Shown piece by piece: positions 52,815 through 61,611 of a stretch of DNA of 64,000 nucleotides. The DNA lies in the NCBI GenBank assembly GCA_002435595.1, contig DJBL01000091.1, positions 32,987-96,986 on the forward strand, given 5' to 3'. A model generated the notes under the pieces. That model searched no databases. It was not told where the DNA came from and was given only the letters and a program-made list of their open reading frames with translations. The stretch's first letter is position 1, and each line of letters starts with the position of its first letter. The stretch is from Stenotrophomonas maltophilia (GTDB lineage Bacteria > Pseudomonadota > Gammaproteobacteria > Xanthomonadales > Xanthomonadaceae). The position numbers and the translations under genes were made by a program.

Positions 52815-53606
52815 CTAGTTGTTCTGGCCGGAGCCGCCCGCGGGCGGTCGCTGCGACTGTTGCTGTTGTTGTTGCTGCAGCTGCTGGCGGCGCGCCTGGA
52901 TGCGCGCGCGGATGGCTTGCATCTGCGCATCACTGGGGCCCTGCGACGGTGCGCTGGGGGTCGGGGCCGGCGGCGGTGTCGCGGCCGGTGGGGTGAGGTT
53001 GACCGTGCTGGTCGCGGCCGGGCGGCTGGATGCCGGTGGCGACGGCAACGGCGACACCCCCGCGCCCGCCGGCGGCACCGCGCCATTGACCGGATTGCCC
53101 AGCACCGTCGGAGGCTCGCCGCCCTGGCCGTTGAACACGCTCAACTCCAGTGTCTGGGTGCCACCGGGGCCACTGACCGTGGCGCTGCGCGGTTCCAGCG
53201 CCAGCAGCTGCCAGCCGTTGACCGGCTCGCCGTTGAGGCGCAGGCGCAGCGACTGTTTCTGGTCGGTGGTGAGGATGGCCATGCTGAACTCGGAGGTGAG
53301 CAATACCCCGGTCAGGCTGACCGCGCTGGATGCCCCCGGTTCGCTGCCCCCGAGCAGGTAGGGCCGCGGCCGGCGGTCTTCGGCGAACAACGGGCGCGCC
53401 CCGATCTGCGCGTAGGCCTCGGCCGAGGCGATCCGCTCCGGCGCGGCGGCCGGCAGCACCGGCAGCGGCGAGGCGGCACGATCGCCCTCGCCGGCTGGCG
53501 GAAGGTGGCTGCCGAGCCCGAACAGGCTGGCGATCCAGATCGCCGCGGCCCATGCCACCGCCGTGGCCAGCCACCAGCTGCGCAGCGAGGTCAGCTCAAT
53601 CTTCAT
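52815..53606 (-). CDS. xpsN: Type II secretion protein XpsN (GspC/N-like)
   Basis: 263 residues. Short cytoplasmic start, one membrane helix (WWLATAVAWAAAIWIASLFGL), then a periplasmic homology region (VSLTGVLLTSEFSMAILTTD, RLRLNGEPVNGWQLLALE) that resembles the HR domain of GspC, and a Pro/Gln-rich tail with a run of eight glutamines. In Xanthomonas XpsN replaces GspC and links XpsL/M to the secretin XpsD; gene position between xpsM and xpsD fits. Start overlaps the xpsM stop by 11 bases. Confidence 0.9.
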   Translation of the reverse strand: MKIELTSLRSWWLATAVAWAAAIWIASLFGLGSHLPPAGEGDRAASPLPVLPAAAPERIASAEAYAQIGARPLFAEDRRPRPYLLGGSEPGASSAVSLTGVLLTSEFSMAILTTDQKQSLRLRLNGEPVNGWQLLALEPRSATVSGPGGTQTLELSVFNGQGGEPPTVLGNPVNGAVPPAGAGVSPLPSPPASSRPAATSTVNLTPPAATPPPAPTPSAPSQGPSDAQMQAIRARIQARRQQLQQQQQQQSQRPPAGGSGQNN

Positions 53607-54396
53607 GCTCGCCCTCCGCAGCGGCCGCAGCCGCATCGGTCGCGGTGGCGGCCGCATCGGCGGTGGCCTGCGCCGCGTACGCGGCGGCCATGGCGCTGGC
53701 GTTGGCCGCTGCCTGGGCATCGGTCGGCTCGTCGGTCGCCGGGGTCAGGCCGCTGGCGTCGGCCGGCATCGCGCCACTGGCCGGTGTCGGCGCCCCGGCG
53801 TCGGACGCGCCGCCTGGCTGCAGGTACCCCACCAGTTCGAAGGAGACATCCAGCCCGGTGCCGGTTTCATTCGGCGATTGCTGGAAACGTTGCGCGAGCA
53901 GGTTGAGGTTGTTGACGAACAGGCGCGGGCGACCGGTTTCCAGGGTGTGCAGCACCGCCGCCATCTCCGGAATGCCGCAGCGCAGGCGCACCTGCAGGGC
54001 CACCTTGGGGAACACCGCATCGGCACTGGTGTCCTGCAACGGCGAGCGGTTGCTGATGGTGCAGCTGCGGTTGCCGGGGCTGGCCGAAGCTACCGCATCC
54101 TGCAGGCGCGCCGACAGGGCCGCCGCGGCGGACTCGGTGGTGGCCTCGCGCAGGAACCCGGGCCGGTCGGCCAGGGCCGCCTGCACCTGCTGCAGGCCCT
54201 GCGCGACCGGGCGCCGCTGTTGCAGCTGGGCCTGCACCCGCTGCCCGCGCTCCTGCAGTTCGCTGATGTCGGCATTGATGGCCAGCAGCGGCCGGGTGAA
54301 CCAGGGGTGCACCAGCAGCAGGTAGGCCAGCGCGATCACCGCCAGCAACAGCGCCAGCGCCAACCAGCGGTCACGGCGTGTCGTCGGCATTGCCAT
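53596..54396 (-). CDS. xpsM: Type II secretion protein XpsM
   Basis: 266 residues. Membrane anchor near the N-terminus (WLALALLLAVIALAYLLLVHP), a periplasmic coiled part (LQERGQRVQAQLQQRRPVAQ) and a ferredoxin-like domain; it stabilises XpsL at the inner-membrane platform. The last 70 residues are an Ala/Thr/Asp-rich tail, which seems long for the family. Start at 54396 has GGAGG six bases upstream and overlaps xpsL by 26 bases. Confidence 0.88.
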   Translation of the reverse strand: MAMPTTRRDRWLALALLLAVIALAYLLLVHPWFTRPLLAINADISELQERGQRVQAQLQQRRPVAQGLQQVQAALADRPGFLREATTESAAAALSARLQDAVASASPGNRSCTISNRSPLQDTSADAVFPKVALQVRLRCGIPEMAAVLHTLETGRPRLFVNNLNLLAQRFQQSPNETGTGLDVSFELVGYLQPGGASDAGAPTPASGAMPADASGLTPATDEPTDAQAAANASAMAAAYAAQATADAAATATDAAAAAAEGEHED

Positions 54397-55537
54397 CGGC
54401 AACCTCCGTGGGGGCTGGGGTCGGCGCCGGCGCCACCACCGCACCGGGCAACGGCTGCAGTTCGGCGGTGAGGGTGAAACGGTCGCGTCCGGCCGCGCCG
54501 CCATCGGCCTGCAGCACCCCGGTCAGGTTGACCTTGCGCCACAGCGGCGAGTCCTGCAGCAGCGGCACCAGCTGCGAGGCTTCGCGGCTGAGCCCGATCA
54601 GCTGCAGCGAATTGCCCTCCACCGACAGCTTTTCCAGGTAGGTGCCATCGGGCAGCAGGCGGGTGAGTTCGTTCCACAGCTCCACGGTGCCGGCATGGGC
54701 AGCGCGCTTCTGCTCCAGGAAGGTCGCCCCTTCCACCAGCGTCTGCAGCTGCTGGCGTTCGGCGGCCACCTGGCGCGCATCGCGGGCGGCCGCGTTGACC
54801 TGCTCGCGCAGCACGTCGGCGGCGGCCTGGCGGTTGTCCAGGATCTGCTGCCCGGCCAGGGCCAGCAGCACCACGGTGGCGGCGGCCATCAGCAGGTTCC
54901 AGCGCCGCATCGGGTCGCGCAGCGCGTGGCGTTGTGACGGCGGCAGCAGGTTCACGCCCAGTGGCCGGCCCTCGGCATCGGCCACGTCGACCCCGGCCAG
55001 CCCCTGCGCCCACGCACCGATCCCGGTCGCCCACTGCTCCAGCGCCTGGCGCGGGATGACCACCAGTTCGACCTGCAGCTGGCCATCGTCGAGCGCACCG
55101 AGTTCGCGCACATCGAAACTGACCTGGGCCGGCTCGAACGGGGTCTGCCGGTCGATTTCAAAACCAGCCACGTCGCGCAGGCGCGCGCCGGCAGCGGCCG
55201 GCAGCCGCATCGGTCGGCGCAGCGCGGCACCGGCCGGTAGCAGCCAATGCCGCGGCAGGGCGCGCAGGCGCGCGTCCAGATGCTGCTCCAGCGCGGCCGG
55301 GGGCTGCGGCCAGGGCAATGCGAGCACGGTCTCGCAGGTCGGGCCGAGAGCGCGCAGCACGATCAATTGCCCGTCGTGTTGTTGCAGCAGCAACCGCGCG
55401 CGCGACCAGCCCAACGCCCACTGCCAGCGCTCGGGCAGCCATGCCAGCAGCGAACGCCGCCACCAGCGCAGGCCATTGCCCACGCCTGGCGCCAACTGCC
55501 CCTGCGCCCGCACCAGACTGTCCCGCCATGCCGTCAT
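54371..55537 (-). CDS. xpsL: Type II secretion protein XpsL
   Basis: 388 residues: an N-terminal cytoplasmic actin-like domain (LLLQQHDGQLIVLRALGPTC, DVAGFEIDRQTPFEPAQVSFD) that binds the ATPase XpsE, one membrane helix at about 225 (LLMAAATVVLLALAGQQIL), and a periplasmic part with LWNELTRLLPDGTYLEKLSV, the GspL/PilN-like ferredoxin fold. Ends in a Pro/Thr-rich tail. ATG at 55537 overlaps the xpsK stop. Confidence 0.9.
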   Translation of the reverse strand: MTAWRDSLVRAQGQLAPGVGNGLRWWRRSLLAWLPERWQWALGWSRARLLLQQHDGQLIVLRALGPTCETVLALPWPQPPAALEQHLDARLRALPRHWLLPAGAALRRPMRLPAAAGARLRDVAGFEIDRQTPFEPAQVSFDVRELGALDDGQLQVELVVIPRQALEQWATGIGAWAQGLAGVDVADAEGRPLGVNLLPPSQRHALRDPMRRWNLLMAAATVVLLALAGQQILDNRQAAADVLREQVNAAARDARQVAAERQQLQTLVEGATFLEQKRAAHAGTVELWNELTRLLPDGTYLEKLSVEGNSLQLIGLSREASQLVPLLQDSPLWRKVNLTGVLQADGGAAGRDRFTLTAELQPLPGAVVAPAPTPAPTEVADGNADDTP

Positions 55538-56397
55538 CGTGCTGCCATTCCCTGTTCCCAACGAAGTACTGTGTAAGTCGTTCCCGGCGTGCCCGAGGCC
55601 CCCGTGCGGACCACGCCCTGCAGGACCGACACCCGGCCGCGGTCATCCATTGCGCGGCTCTCGATACTATAGGTGCCGCTGCCACTGGCAAGCGCTGCAC
55701 CTCCCACTTTCTGCTCTTCCTCGCGCTGGGCCTGTGCGCGCTGCGCCAGCAGCTGCTCCGCATCCAAGCCCAGTGCGGTGAGCACCGGCCCGGCCGCGAA
55801 ACGCGGATCCGGACGCGACTGTCGACTGTACAGGGTCAGCATCGGCGCGAGGCGTTCATACAACGCCGCGTCCATGCCGAGCACGCGCTGCAGCTCGCCC
55901 AGGGTCTCGAATCGGTTGTTGCGCGGCCCATACGGCAGCCCTGCGGCGATGTATTCGGGCAGTTCGGCGCCGCCATTGGGCTGCTTGAGGCTGTCGGCGT
56001 CGCGCCAGTCCACGATCGCGCCGGCCAGCTGGCGCGCGCGCCCCGGCTCGATGTCCATCGCCTGCAGGAACGCCTCCAGCAGGGGGGCGTTGGCCAGGTT
56101 CAGGTTGATCTTGCCGTTCTCATCGACGATGCGCAGGTCGATCGTGCGCTGGTCGAACTGCCAGCGGTAGCGGCGCCCGTCGGCGACCCAGGGCGGGCGC
56201 GTGGCGGTGGGCTGCAGGCGGTACAGCGCGTACTCGAGCCCGGCGCGCGCGTGTTCCTGGCCGATCGCATCGTCGCCGACCACGCGCTGCTGGAGATGCT
56301 CCACGCGCGCGCTGAGCGCGAACGCGCCCACCACCGCGGTGAGCAGGGCGATCAGCCACAGCACCAGCACCAGTGCCGCGCCGCGGGCCCGGCTCAT
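55534..56397 (-). CDS. xpsK: Type II secretion minor pseudopilin XpsK
   Basis: 287 residues. Prepilin-like N-terminus ARGAALVLVLWLIALLTAVV that lacks the usual Glu at position 5 of the mature protein, as is typical for GspK, the tip subunit. The GspK-specific large insert follows (INLNLANAPLLEAFLQAMDI, IVDWRDADSLKQPNGGAE, FETLGELQRVLGM). Start and stop overlap xpsJ and xpsL by four bases each. Confidence 0.93.
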   Translation of the reverse strand: MSRARGAALVLVLWLIALLTAVVGAFALSARVEHLQQRVVGDDAIGQEHARAGLEYALYRLQPTATRPPWVADGRRYRWQFDQRTIDLRIVDENGKINLNLANAPLLEAFLQAMDIEPGRARQLAGAIVDWRDADSLKQPNGGAELPEYIAAGLPYGPRNNRFETLGELQRVLGMDAALYERLAPMLTLYSRQSRPDPRFAAGPVLTALGLDAEQLLAQRAQAQREEEQKVGGAALASGSGTYSIESRAMDDRGRVSVLQGVVRTGASGTPGTTYTVLRWEQGMAAR

Positions 56398-57020
56398 GGG
56401 CGCGCACCGCGTTGCTGCGGCAATGCCGCCACCATCGGCGGCCACGCCGGCCCCTGCTGCGGGGTGATGGTGATCGACACCAGGCTGGGCAGGCGGCGGG
56501 TGTCCTCCCATGCGTCCTGCCAGTCACCCAACGTGCCGTTGCGCGGGTCGATGCCGCGATAGCGGAAGCTGACCGCGCGCAGGCCGTCGGCCAGTACTTC
56601 CGGCGGGCGCGCCGGTTGCTCGGCGATGCGCTCGCCGTTCTGTACCAGGGTCAGGGCCAGTTCCAGCCGCTGCGCCTCGCCGCTGCCACGCACCTGCAGC
56701 TCATGCAGGTAAGGCCCGCCCCGGCCGAGATAGCCGGGCAGGTCGGAAACGAACAGCATCTGCTGCGCCTGCCCGAGGAAGTACACCGGCTCGCGGGTCG
56801 GATCCGGCGGCGTGGTCGCGGTCAGCATGGCCGTGGACAGGCGCCGGCGCAGGAACCCCTCGACCGCACGCATGCGCTCGTTCTGCGCCACCATGCGCTC
56901 GCCGCGCTGGCTGATCGCCATGGCCGAGCGCACGGTGGCGAAGGCCAGCGCCAGCCCGCCGACCAGCAGCGCGGTGGCCAGCAGTACCTCGATCAGGGTG
57001 AAGCCGCGCGCGCGGGTCAT
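56394..57020 (-). CDS. xpsJ: Type II secretion minor pseudopilin XpsJ
   Basis: 208 residues with the prepilin motif RGFTLIEVLLATALLVGGLAL (cleavage before Phe, Glu5 present). The body with REPVYFLGQAQQMLFVSDLP and SFRYRGIDPRNG fits GspJ. It joins XpsI and XpsK in the tip complex. Overlaps both neighbours by four bases. Confidence 0.92.
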   Translation of the reverse strand: MTRARGFTLIEVLLATALLVGGLALAFATVRSAMAISQRGERMVAQNERMRAVEGFLRRRLSTAMLTATTPPDPTREPVYFLGQAQQMLFVSDLPGYLGRGGPYLHELQVRGSGEAQRLELALTLVQNGERIAEQPARPPEVLADGLRAVSFRYRGIDPRNGTLGDWQDAWEDTRRLPSLVSITITPQQGPAWPPMVAALPQQRGARP

Positions 57021-57433
57021 CGCGGCGCTCCGGCCAGCGCCGGCAGCAGGCGCAGGCTGCGCCACTGCAATCGCTCGCCCTCGCCGTCGCCCCAGGACAC
57101 GTCCAGCTCCAGCTGGGCCAGGACCGGCCCGGCCACCGGCTCGGCCGCGCCCACCGTGGCGCTGCGCGGGTCCTGGTAAGGGGCCACCTGCAGATGCCAG
57201 CGGTAGCGCCCCTGCTCCCATTGGCCGTCGCGCTGCCCGATCTGCAACGGTGCGTCGACGCCGGTGGTGGCCAGCAGGGATTGCGCATGCAGCACCGCGC
57301 GGCTGCGCAGGTCGGCCTGCCGGACCTGCCGCGACGCCCCGGACAGGCTGCCCAGCAGCAGGGTCAGCGCCAGTGCCAGCAGGGCGAAGGCAACGATCAC
57401 TTCCAGCAGCGAATACCCACGCTGGCGCTTCAT
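57017..57433 (-). CDS. xpsI: Type II secretion minor pseudopilin XpsI
   Basis: 138 residues; prepilin motif RGYSLLEVIVAFALLALALT with Glu5, short globular domain ending LQWRSLRLLPALAG, usual for GspI. Forms the core of the pseudopilus tip with J and K. Start at 57433 overlaps the xpsH stop. Confidence 0.92.
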   Translation of the reverse strand: MKRQRGYSLLEVIVAFALLALALTLLLGSLSGASRQVRQADLRSRAVLHAQSLLATTGVDAPLQIGQRDGQWEQGRYRWHLQVAPYQDPRSATVGAAEPVAGPVLAQLELDVSWGDGEGERLQWRSLRLLPALAGAPR

Positions 57434-57936
57434 CGTCGCTCCCGCGGCTGGCCCGAGCGCACTTCGCCGGTGATCCAGCCCACGTCGATGCGCCACACCG
57501 CCTCGCGCACCTGCAGTTCGATGCTGCCGCCGCTGGAGGCCCCATCGGGAAAGAATGCAATCGCGCCCTTGCCGGCGTCGGCCGCCACTTCGCGGGCGCC
57601 GCGGAAATGCACCTGCAGGGTGTCAGGCAAGGTGCCGTGGCGGCCGTTGGCGCCTTCCCAGGTGCGCGCCTGCGGGTCGATCAGAAAACGCTGGCGCTCG
57701 CCGCTGGCGATGGCCTGGGTGCGCGTGTAGCGCAACTGGGTGGCCAGTTCCTTGCCGGCGTTGCGCAGGCGCATGCCCTCGATGCCACCGTTCATCGCCG
57801 TGGCCGTGACCACCCCGATGATGGCGATCAGCGCCACCACCAGCAGCATTTCCAGCAACGACAGCCCGGCCGCCCGGCACGCACGGGGCGGCAGGCGACG
57901 GGGCGATGCGCGACGGGGCAGGAAGGCGACCGGCAA
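57430..57936 (-). CDS. xpsH: Type II secretion minor pseudopilin XpsH
   Basis: 168 residues. A 25-residue basic leader precedes the prepilin motif AAGLSLLEMLLVVALIAII (Leu instead of Phe at +1, Glu5 present). QLRYTRTQAIASGERQRFLID and FFPDGASSGGSIEL are typical of GspH/FimT. Start is a TTG at 57936, six bases after the xpsG stop, without a visible Shine-Dalgarno; translation may depend on coupling. Confidence 0.88.
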   Translation of the reverse strand: MPVAFLPRRASPRRLPPRACRAAGLSLLEMLLVVALIAIIGVVTATAMNGGIEGMRLRNAGKELATQLRYTRTQAIASGERQRFLIDPQARTWEGANGRHGTLPDTLQVHFRGAREVAADAGKGAIAFFPDGASSGGSIELQVREAVWRIDVGWITGEVRSGQPRERR

Positions 57937-57942
57937 GCGGGC

Positions 57943-58371
57943 TTACTCGTAGCGGATGTCGGCGTCGTAACTGCTGCCACCGACCTTGCCATCCTTGCCC
58001 AGGCTGATCAGGTCGAACGGCTGGCCTTCGCCGGGCGCGCGGTATTCCAGCGGATGGCCCCACGGGTCGTTGAGGTCGGCCGGCTTGGCATAGGGGCCCA
58101 GCCACCCGGTGCTGCCCCCGGGCTGGGTGACCAGGTCATCCAGTTTGCCGGGCAGCTTGCCGGTATCAAGCTGGAAGTTCTCGACCTTGCCGGCCACGGT
58201 CTGCACCTGGGCCTTGGCGATGTTGGCCTTGCCGCGGTCGGCACCACCGAGCACGCGGCTGCCGACCAGGGTGAGCACCGCACCGATCAGCACGATGACG
58301 ATGATGATTTCCAGCAGGCTCATGCCCGACTGGTTGCGCGGCGAGGAAAAACGGGGCGGACGGCGTTGCAT
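57943..58371 (-). CDS. xpsG: Type II secretion major pseudopilin XpsG
   Basis: 142 residues. Prepilin motif QSGMSLLEIIIVIVLIGAVL (Met at +1, Glu5), then the conserved GspG features YAKPADLNDPWGHPLEYR and the C-terminal LISLGKDGKVGGSSYDADI with the calcium-binding Asp-rich loop. Main pseudopilus subunit. ATG at 58371 has AGGAG seven bases upstream. Confidence 0.95.
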   Translation of the reverse strand: MQRRPPRFSSPRNQSGMSLLEIIIVIVLIGAVLTLVGSRVLGGADRGKANIAKAQVQTVAGKVENFQLDTGKLPGKLDDLVTQPGGSTGWLGPYAKPADLNDPWGHPLEYRAPGEGQPFDLISLGKDGKVGGSSYDADIRYE

Positions 58372-58415
58372 GCGGCAGGCTCCTTGCGGGATGTGTCGGA
58401 ACAGAATGGCCATCG

Positions 58416-59636
58416 TCAACCGATGGCGTTGGTCAGGTCATACAACGGCACCAGCACGGCCACGATGACCAGGCCGACCACCGAGGCCAGCACCAGGGTG
58501 ATCACCGGCACCATCGCCGAGAGCAGCCGATCGATCGCGCGCGCGCTTTCCTGTTCGAAAGTGTCGGCGGTCTTGAGCAGCATCGTATCCAGTGCGCCCG
58601 ATTCCTCGCCGACCTGGATCATCTGCAGCGCCAGGCGCGGGAAACGCTTGCCACGGCCCAGGGCCAGCGACAGCCCACTGCCGTTCTTGACCTCGTCGCT
58701 GGCCGCATCCACGTCGGCGGCCAGCGCGCGGTTGCCCAGCACGTTGCGGGCAATGCCCAGCCCGGCCAACAGCGGCACGCCATTGCGCAGCAGCGTTCCC
58801 AGCGTGCGGGCCAGGCGCGCGGTTTCCAGCTTGGCCAGCAGCGGGCCGATGCCCTTGCGCTGCAGCAGCCAGGCATCCATCGCCAGGCGGAACGCCGGTT
58901 GCCGCAGCTTGCGTTCGATCACCAGCAGCGCCAGCGCCGGCACCACGATCATCGCCAGCCAGCCCTCGCGCACCACCAGCCCGGCGGCGAGCACCCACTG
59001 GGTGAACCAGGGCAGCGCCACGTCCAGGCTTTCGTACATCAGCGCGAACTGCGGCACCACATATCCCAGCAGGAACAACAGTGCACCACCGACCACCGCC
59101 AGCAGGATCGCCGGATAGATCAGCGCGTTGATCACCCGCCCTTTCAGTTCGGCGCTGCGTTCGAGATAGTCCGACAGCCGCTGCAGCGTGTCGTGCAGGC
59201 TGCCGCCGGCCTCGCCGGCGCGCACCATGTTGATGTACAGCCGCGAGAACAGCCCGTGCTGGCGCTCCAGTGCAGTAGACAGCGACGCACCGCCGCGGAC
59301 CACGTCGCGGATCTCGGTGATCACCCGGCGGCTGCGCTCATCCTCGGGCAGTTCCAGCAGGATGGTCAGCGCGCGGTCCAGCGGCTGCCCGGCGCCGAGC
59401 AGGGTGGCCAGCTGCTGGGTGAACTGCACCAGCGCGCCGCCGTCGAAGGGCTTGCGCCGCAGCAGCGTGGCCCACGAGGTGGCCGTGGCCACGCCCTCGC
59501 TGGCCAGCCGCGCCTCCATCGGCAGGTGCCCCTGGTCCTGCAGGCGCGCGGCGACTTCGGCCTCGCTGGCGGCCTCCATCTGGCCGTCGAACAATTCGCC
59601 GTGGGCATTGAGCGCCTTGTAGCGGTACTGCGCCAT
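58416..59636 (-). CDS. xpsF: Type II secretion inner-membrane platform protein XpsF
   Basis: 406 residues, polytopic. N-terminal YRYKALNAHGELFDGQMEA, two GspF domains (FTQQLATLLGAGQPLDRAL and LARTLGTLLRNGVPLLAGL) and three membrane helices ending VVGLVIVAVLVPLYDLTNAIG. Platform on which XpsE drives pseudopilus growth. ATG at 59636, 37 bases after xpsE. Confidence 0.96.
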   Translation of the reverse strand: MAQYRYKALNAHGELFDGQMEAASEAEVAARLQDQGHLPMEARLASEGVATATSWATLLRRKPFDGGALVQFTQQLATLLGAGQPLDRALTILLELPEDERSRRVITEIRDVVRGGASLSTALERQHGLFSRLYINMVRAGEAGGSLHDTLQRLSDYLERSAELKGRVINALIYPAILLAVVGGALLFLLGYVVPQFALMYESLDVALPWFTQWVLAAGLVVREGWLAMIVVPALALLVIERKLRQPAFRLAMDAWLLQRKGIGPLLAKLETARLARTLGTLLRNGVPLLAGLGIARNVLGNRALAADVDAASDEVKNGSGLSLALGRGKRFPRLALQMIQVGEESGALDTMLLKTADTFEQESARAIDRLLSAMVPVITLVLASVVGLVIVAVLVPLYDLTNAIG

Positions 59637-59673
59637 GCTCAGCGGCCCGCCTGCCCGAGGCACCCGGCGCGCA

Positions 59674-61401
59674 TCAGGATTCCTCCGTCACGCGCAGCAC
59701 TTCCTCGAGGGTGGTGTGGCCGAGCAGCGCCTTGGCCAGGCCATCCTCGTACATGGTGCGCATGCCGGCCGCGCGCGCGATCTGTTCGATCTCGCCCATG
59801 CCTGCACGACGCATCACCGCGCGGCGCAGCTCGTCGTTCATCACCAGGAATTCCAGGATGGTGGTACGACCCAGGTAGCCGGTCGGGGCGATCGCCGAGG
59901 GCTGGGCGCGGTACAGGTGGATCTCGCCATGCGGCTGCAACCGGCGCAGGCCGAATTTTTCGATCTGCTCGGGCGAGGCCAGGTAGCGCTGGGCATGCTG
60001 CGGTTCAAGCCGGCGCACCAGGCGCTGGGCCAGGATGCCGTTGATGGTGGAGGTGAGCAGGTAGTCTTCCACGCCCATGTCGAGCAGGCGGGTGATGCCG
60101 CCGGCGGCGTTGTTGGTATGCAGCGTGGACAGCACCAGGTGGCCGGTCAGCGCGGACTGGATGGCGATGCGCGCGGTTTCCAGGTCGCGCATTTCGCCGA
60201 TCATGATGATGTCCGGATCCTGGCGGACGATGCTGCGCAGCGCGTGGGCGAAATCCAGCCCGATCTGCGGTTTGGCCTGGATCTGGTTGATGCCCTCGAT
60301 CTGGTATTCGACCGGGTCCTCGACGGTGATGATCTTGACGTCGGCGGTGTTGAGCTGGCTCAACGCGGTGTACAGGGTGGTGGTCTTGCCCGAGCCGGTG
60401 GGCCCGGTGACCAGCAGGATGCCGTGCGGTTGCTCCAGGACCTTGCGGAACTGCGGCAGGAAGGCATCGGTGAAACCGAGCCGGTGGAAGTCGAACACCA
60501 CCGTATCGCGATCCAGCAGGCGCATCACCACGCTTTCACCGTGCGCGGTCGGCACGGTGCTCACGCGCAGGTCCAGCTCCTTGCCCTGCACGCGCAGCAT
60601 GATGCGCCCGTCCTGCGGCAGGCGGCGTTCGGCGATGTTCAACCGCGCCATGATCTTGATGCGGCTGATCACCGCGGCGGTCAGGTTGGCGGGCGGGCTC
60701 TCGCCTTCGATCAGCACCCCGTCCACGCGGTAGCGCACCTTCAGGCGGTTCTCGAAGGGTTCGATGTGGATGTCCGAGGCACGCAGCTCGAAGGCACGCT
60801 GGATGACCAGGTTGACCAGGCGGATCACCGGCGCTTCGGAGGCCAGGTCGCGCAGATGCTCGATGTCATCGACGGCCGCGCCCTCGCCGTCGGCGGTCTC
60901 CACGATGGCGCCCATCGCACTGCGGCCCTGCCCGTACCAGCGTTCGATCAGGTCATCGATCTCCGAACGCAGGCCGACGTGCAGCCGCACCGGCACGCCC
61001 ATCGCCAGGCGCACGGCATCGGCGGCGTAGGGGTCCTGCGGGTCGCTGAGCCACAGATCCAGCACGCCCTCGTGCAGGGCCAGCGGGCAGAGATGGAACT
61101 GCTTGAGGAATCGCAGTGACAGCGGCAGTGCATCGAGCAGCGATTCCGGTGCCGCTTCCGGCACCGCGCGCGCTTCCAGCAGGGGCAACCCGAGCACGTC
61201 GGCGCTGGTCTGGGCGTGGTCGCGCTCGGAGACCAGCCCCAGCCGCACCAGCAACTGCAACAGGCTGCCACCGGCTTCGCGGTGCAGCGGGCGTGCCCGC
61301 GCGAGGTCGCCGTCCTTCAGGCGGCCGCTGCGCAGCAACGCATCGACGATGCGGGTTTCCGCACTGGAATCTGCAATGGGATCGTGGGCAACCGCGTTCA
61401 C
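59674..61401 (-). CDS. xpsE: Type II secretion ATPase XpsE (GspE), without the tetracysteine motif
   Basis: 575 residues. N-terminal domain that binds XpsL (GGSLLQLLVRLGLVSERD), then the ATPase core: Walker A VTGPTGSGKTTTLY, Asp box ITVEDPVEYQIEG, Walker B DPDIIMIGEMRD, His box GHLVLSTLHTNNA. The zinc-binding CxxC-n-CxxC element expected between the His box and TGYLGRTTILEFL is lost: the stretch from ILAQRLVRRLEPQHAQRY to YRAQPSAIAPTG has no cysteine. GTG start at 61401 with GGAG seven bases upstream. First gene of the xps operon. Confidence 0.95.
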   Translation of the reverse strand: MNAVAHDPIADSSAETRIVDALLRSGRLKDGDLARARPLHREAGGSLLQLLVRLGLVSERDHAQTSADVLGLPLLEARAVPEAAPESLLDALPLSLRFLKQFHLCPLALHEGVLDLWLSDPQDPYAADAVRLAMGVPVRLHVGLRSEIDDLIERWYGQGRSAMGAIVETADGEGAAVDDIEHLRDLASEAPVIRLVNLVIQRAFELRASDIHIEPFENRLKVRYRVDGVLIEGESPPANLTAAVISRIKIMARLNIAERRLPQDGRIMLRVQGKELDLRVSTVPTAHGESVVMRLLDRDTVVFDFHRLGFTDAFLPQFRKVLEQPHGILLVTGPTGSGKTTTLYTALSQLNTADVKIITVEDPVEYQIEGINQIQAKPQIGLDFAHALRSIVRQDPDIIMIGEMRDLETARIAIQSALTGHLVLSTLHTNNAAGGITRLLDMGVEDYLLTSTINGILAQRLVRRLEPQHAQRYLASPEQIEKFGLRRLQPHGEIHLYRAQPSAIAPTGYLGRTTILEFLVMNDELRRAVMRRAGMGEIEQIARAAGMRTMYEDGLAKALLGHTTLEEVLRVTEES

Positions 61402-61560
61402 GAAAGCTCTCCTGGCGACCCCGCGACTTTAGCAGTTCATCGCCACCCTGCACCGCTTTGGAGACGCGCGGATGGAAAGCGATCGACGCTCACCCGGCGG
61501 CAACGATCCATCGCGTATGTGGGGCAGACGCGGGACGGGCGTCACGGAGCGGGCGCCCAT

Positions 61561-61595
61561 AAAAAACGGGCGCCCGTCACAAGGACGGGCGCCCG
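61561..61595 (-). terminator. Intrinsic terminator of the protease gene
   Basis: Minus strand CGGGCGCCCGTC-CTTGT-GACGGGCGCCCG followed by T6: 12-bp perfect stem, 17 bases after the protease stop. The remaining spacer to xpsE (61402-61560) shows no recognisable gene or promoter. Confidence 0.93.
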
Positions 61596-61611
61596 CGAAC
61601 CACACACGCTG

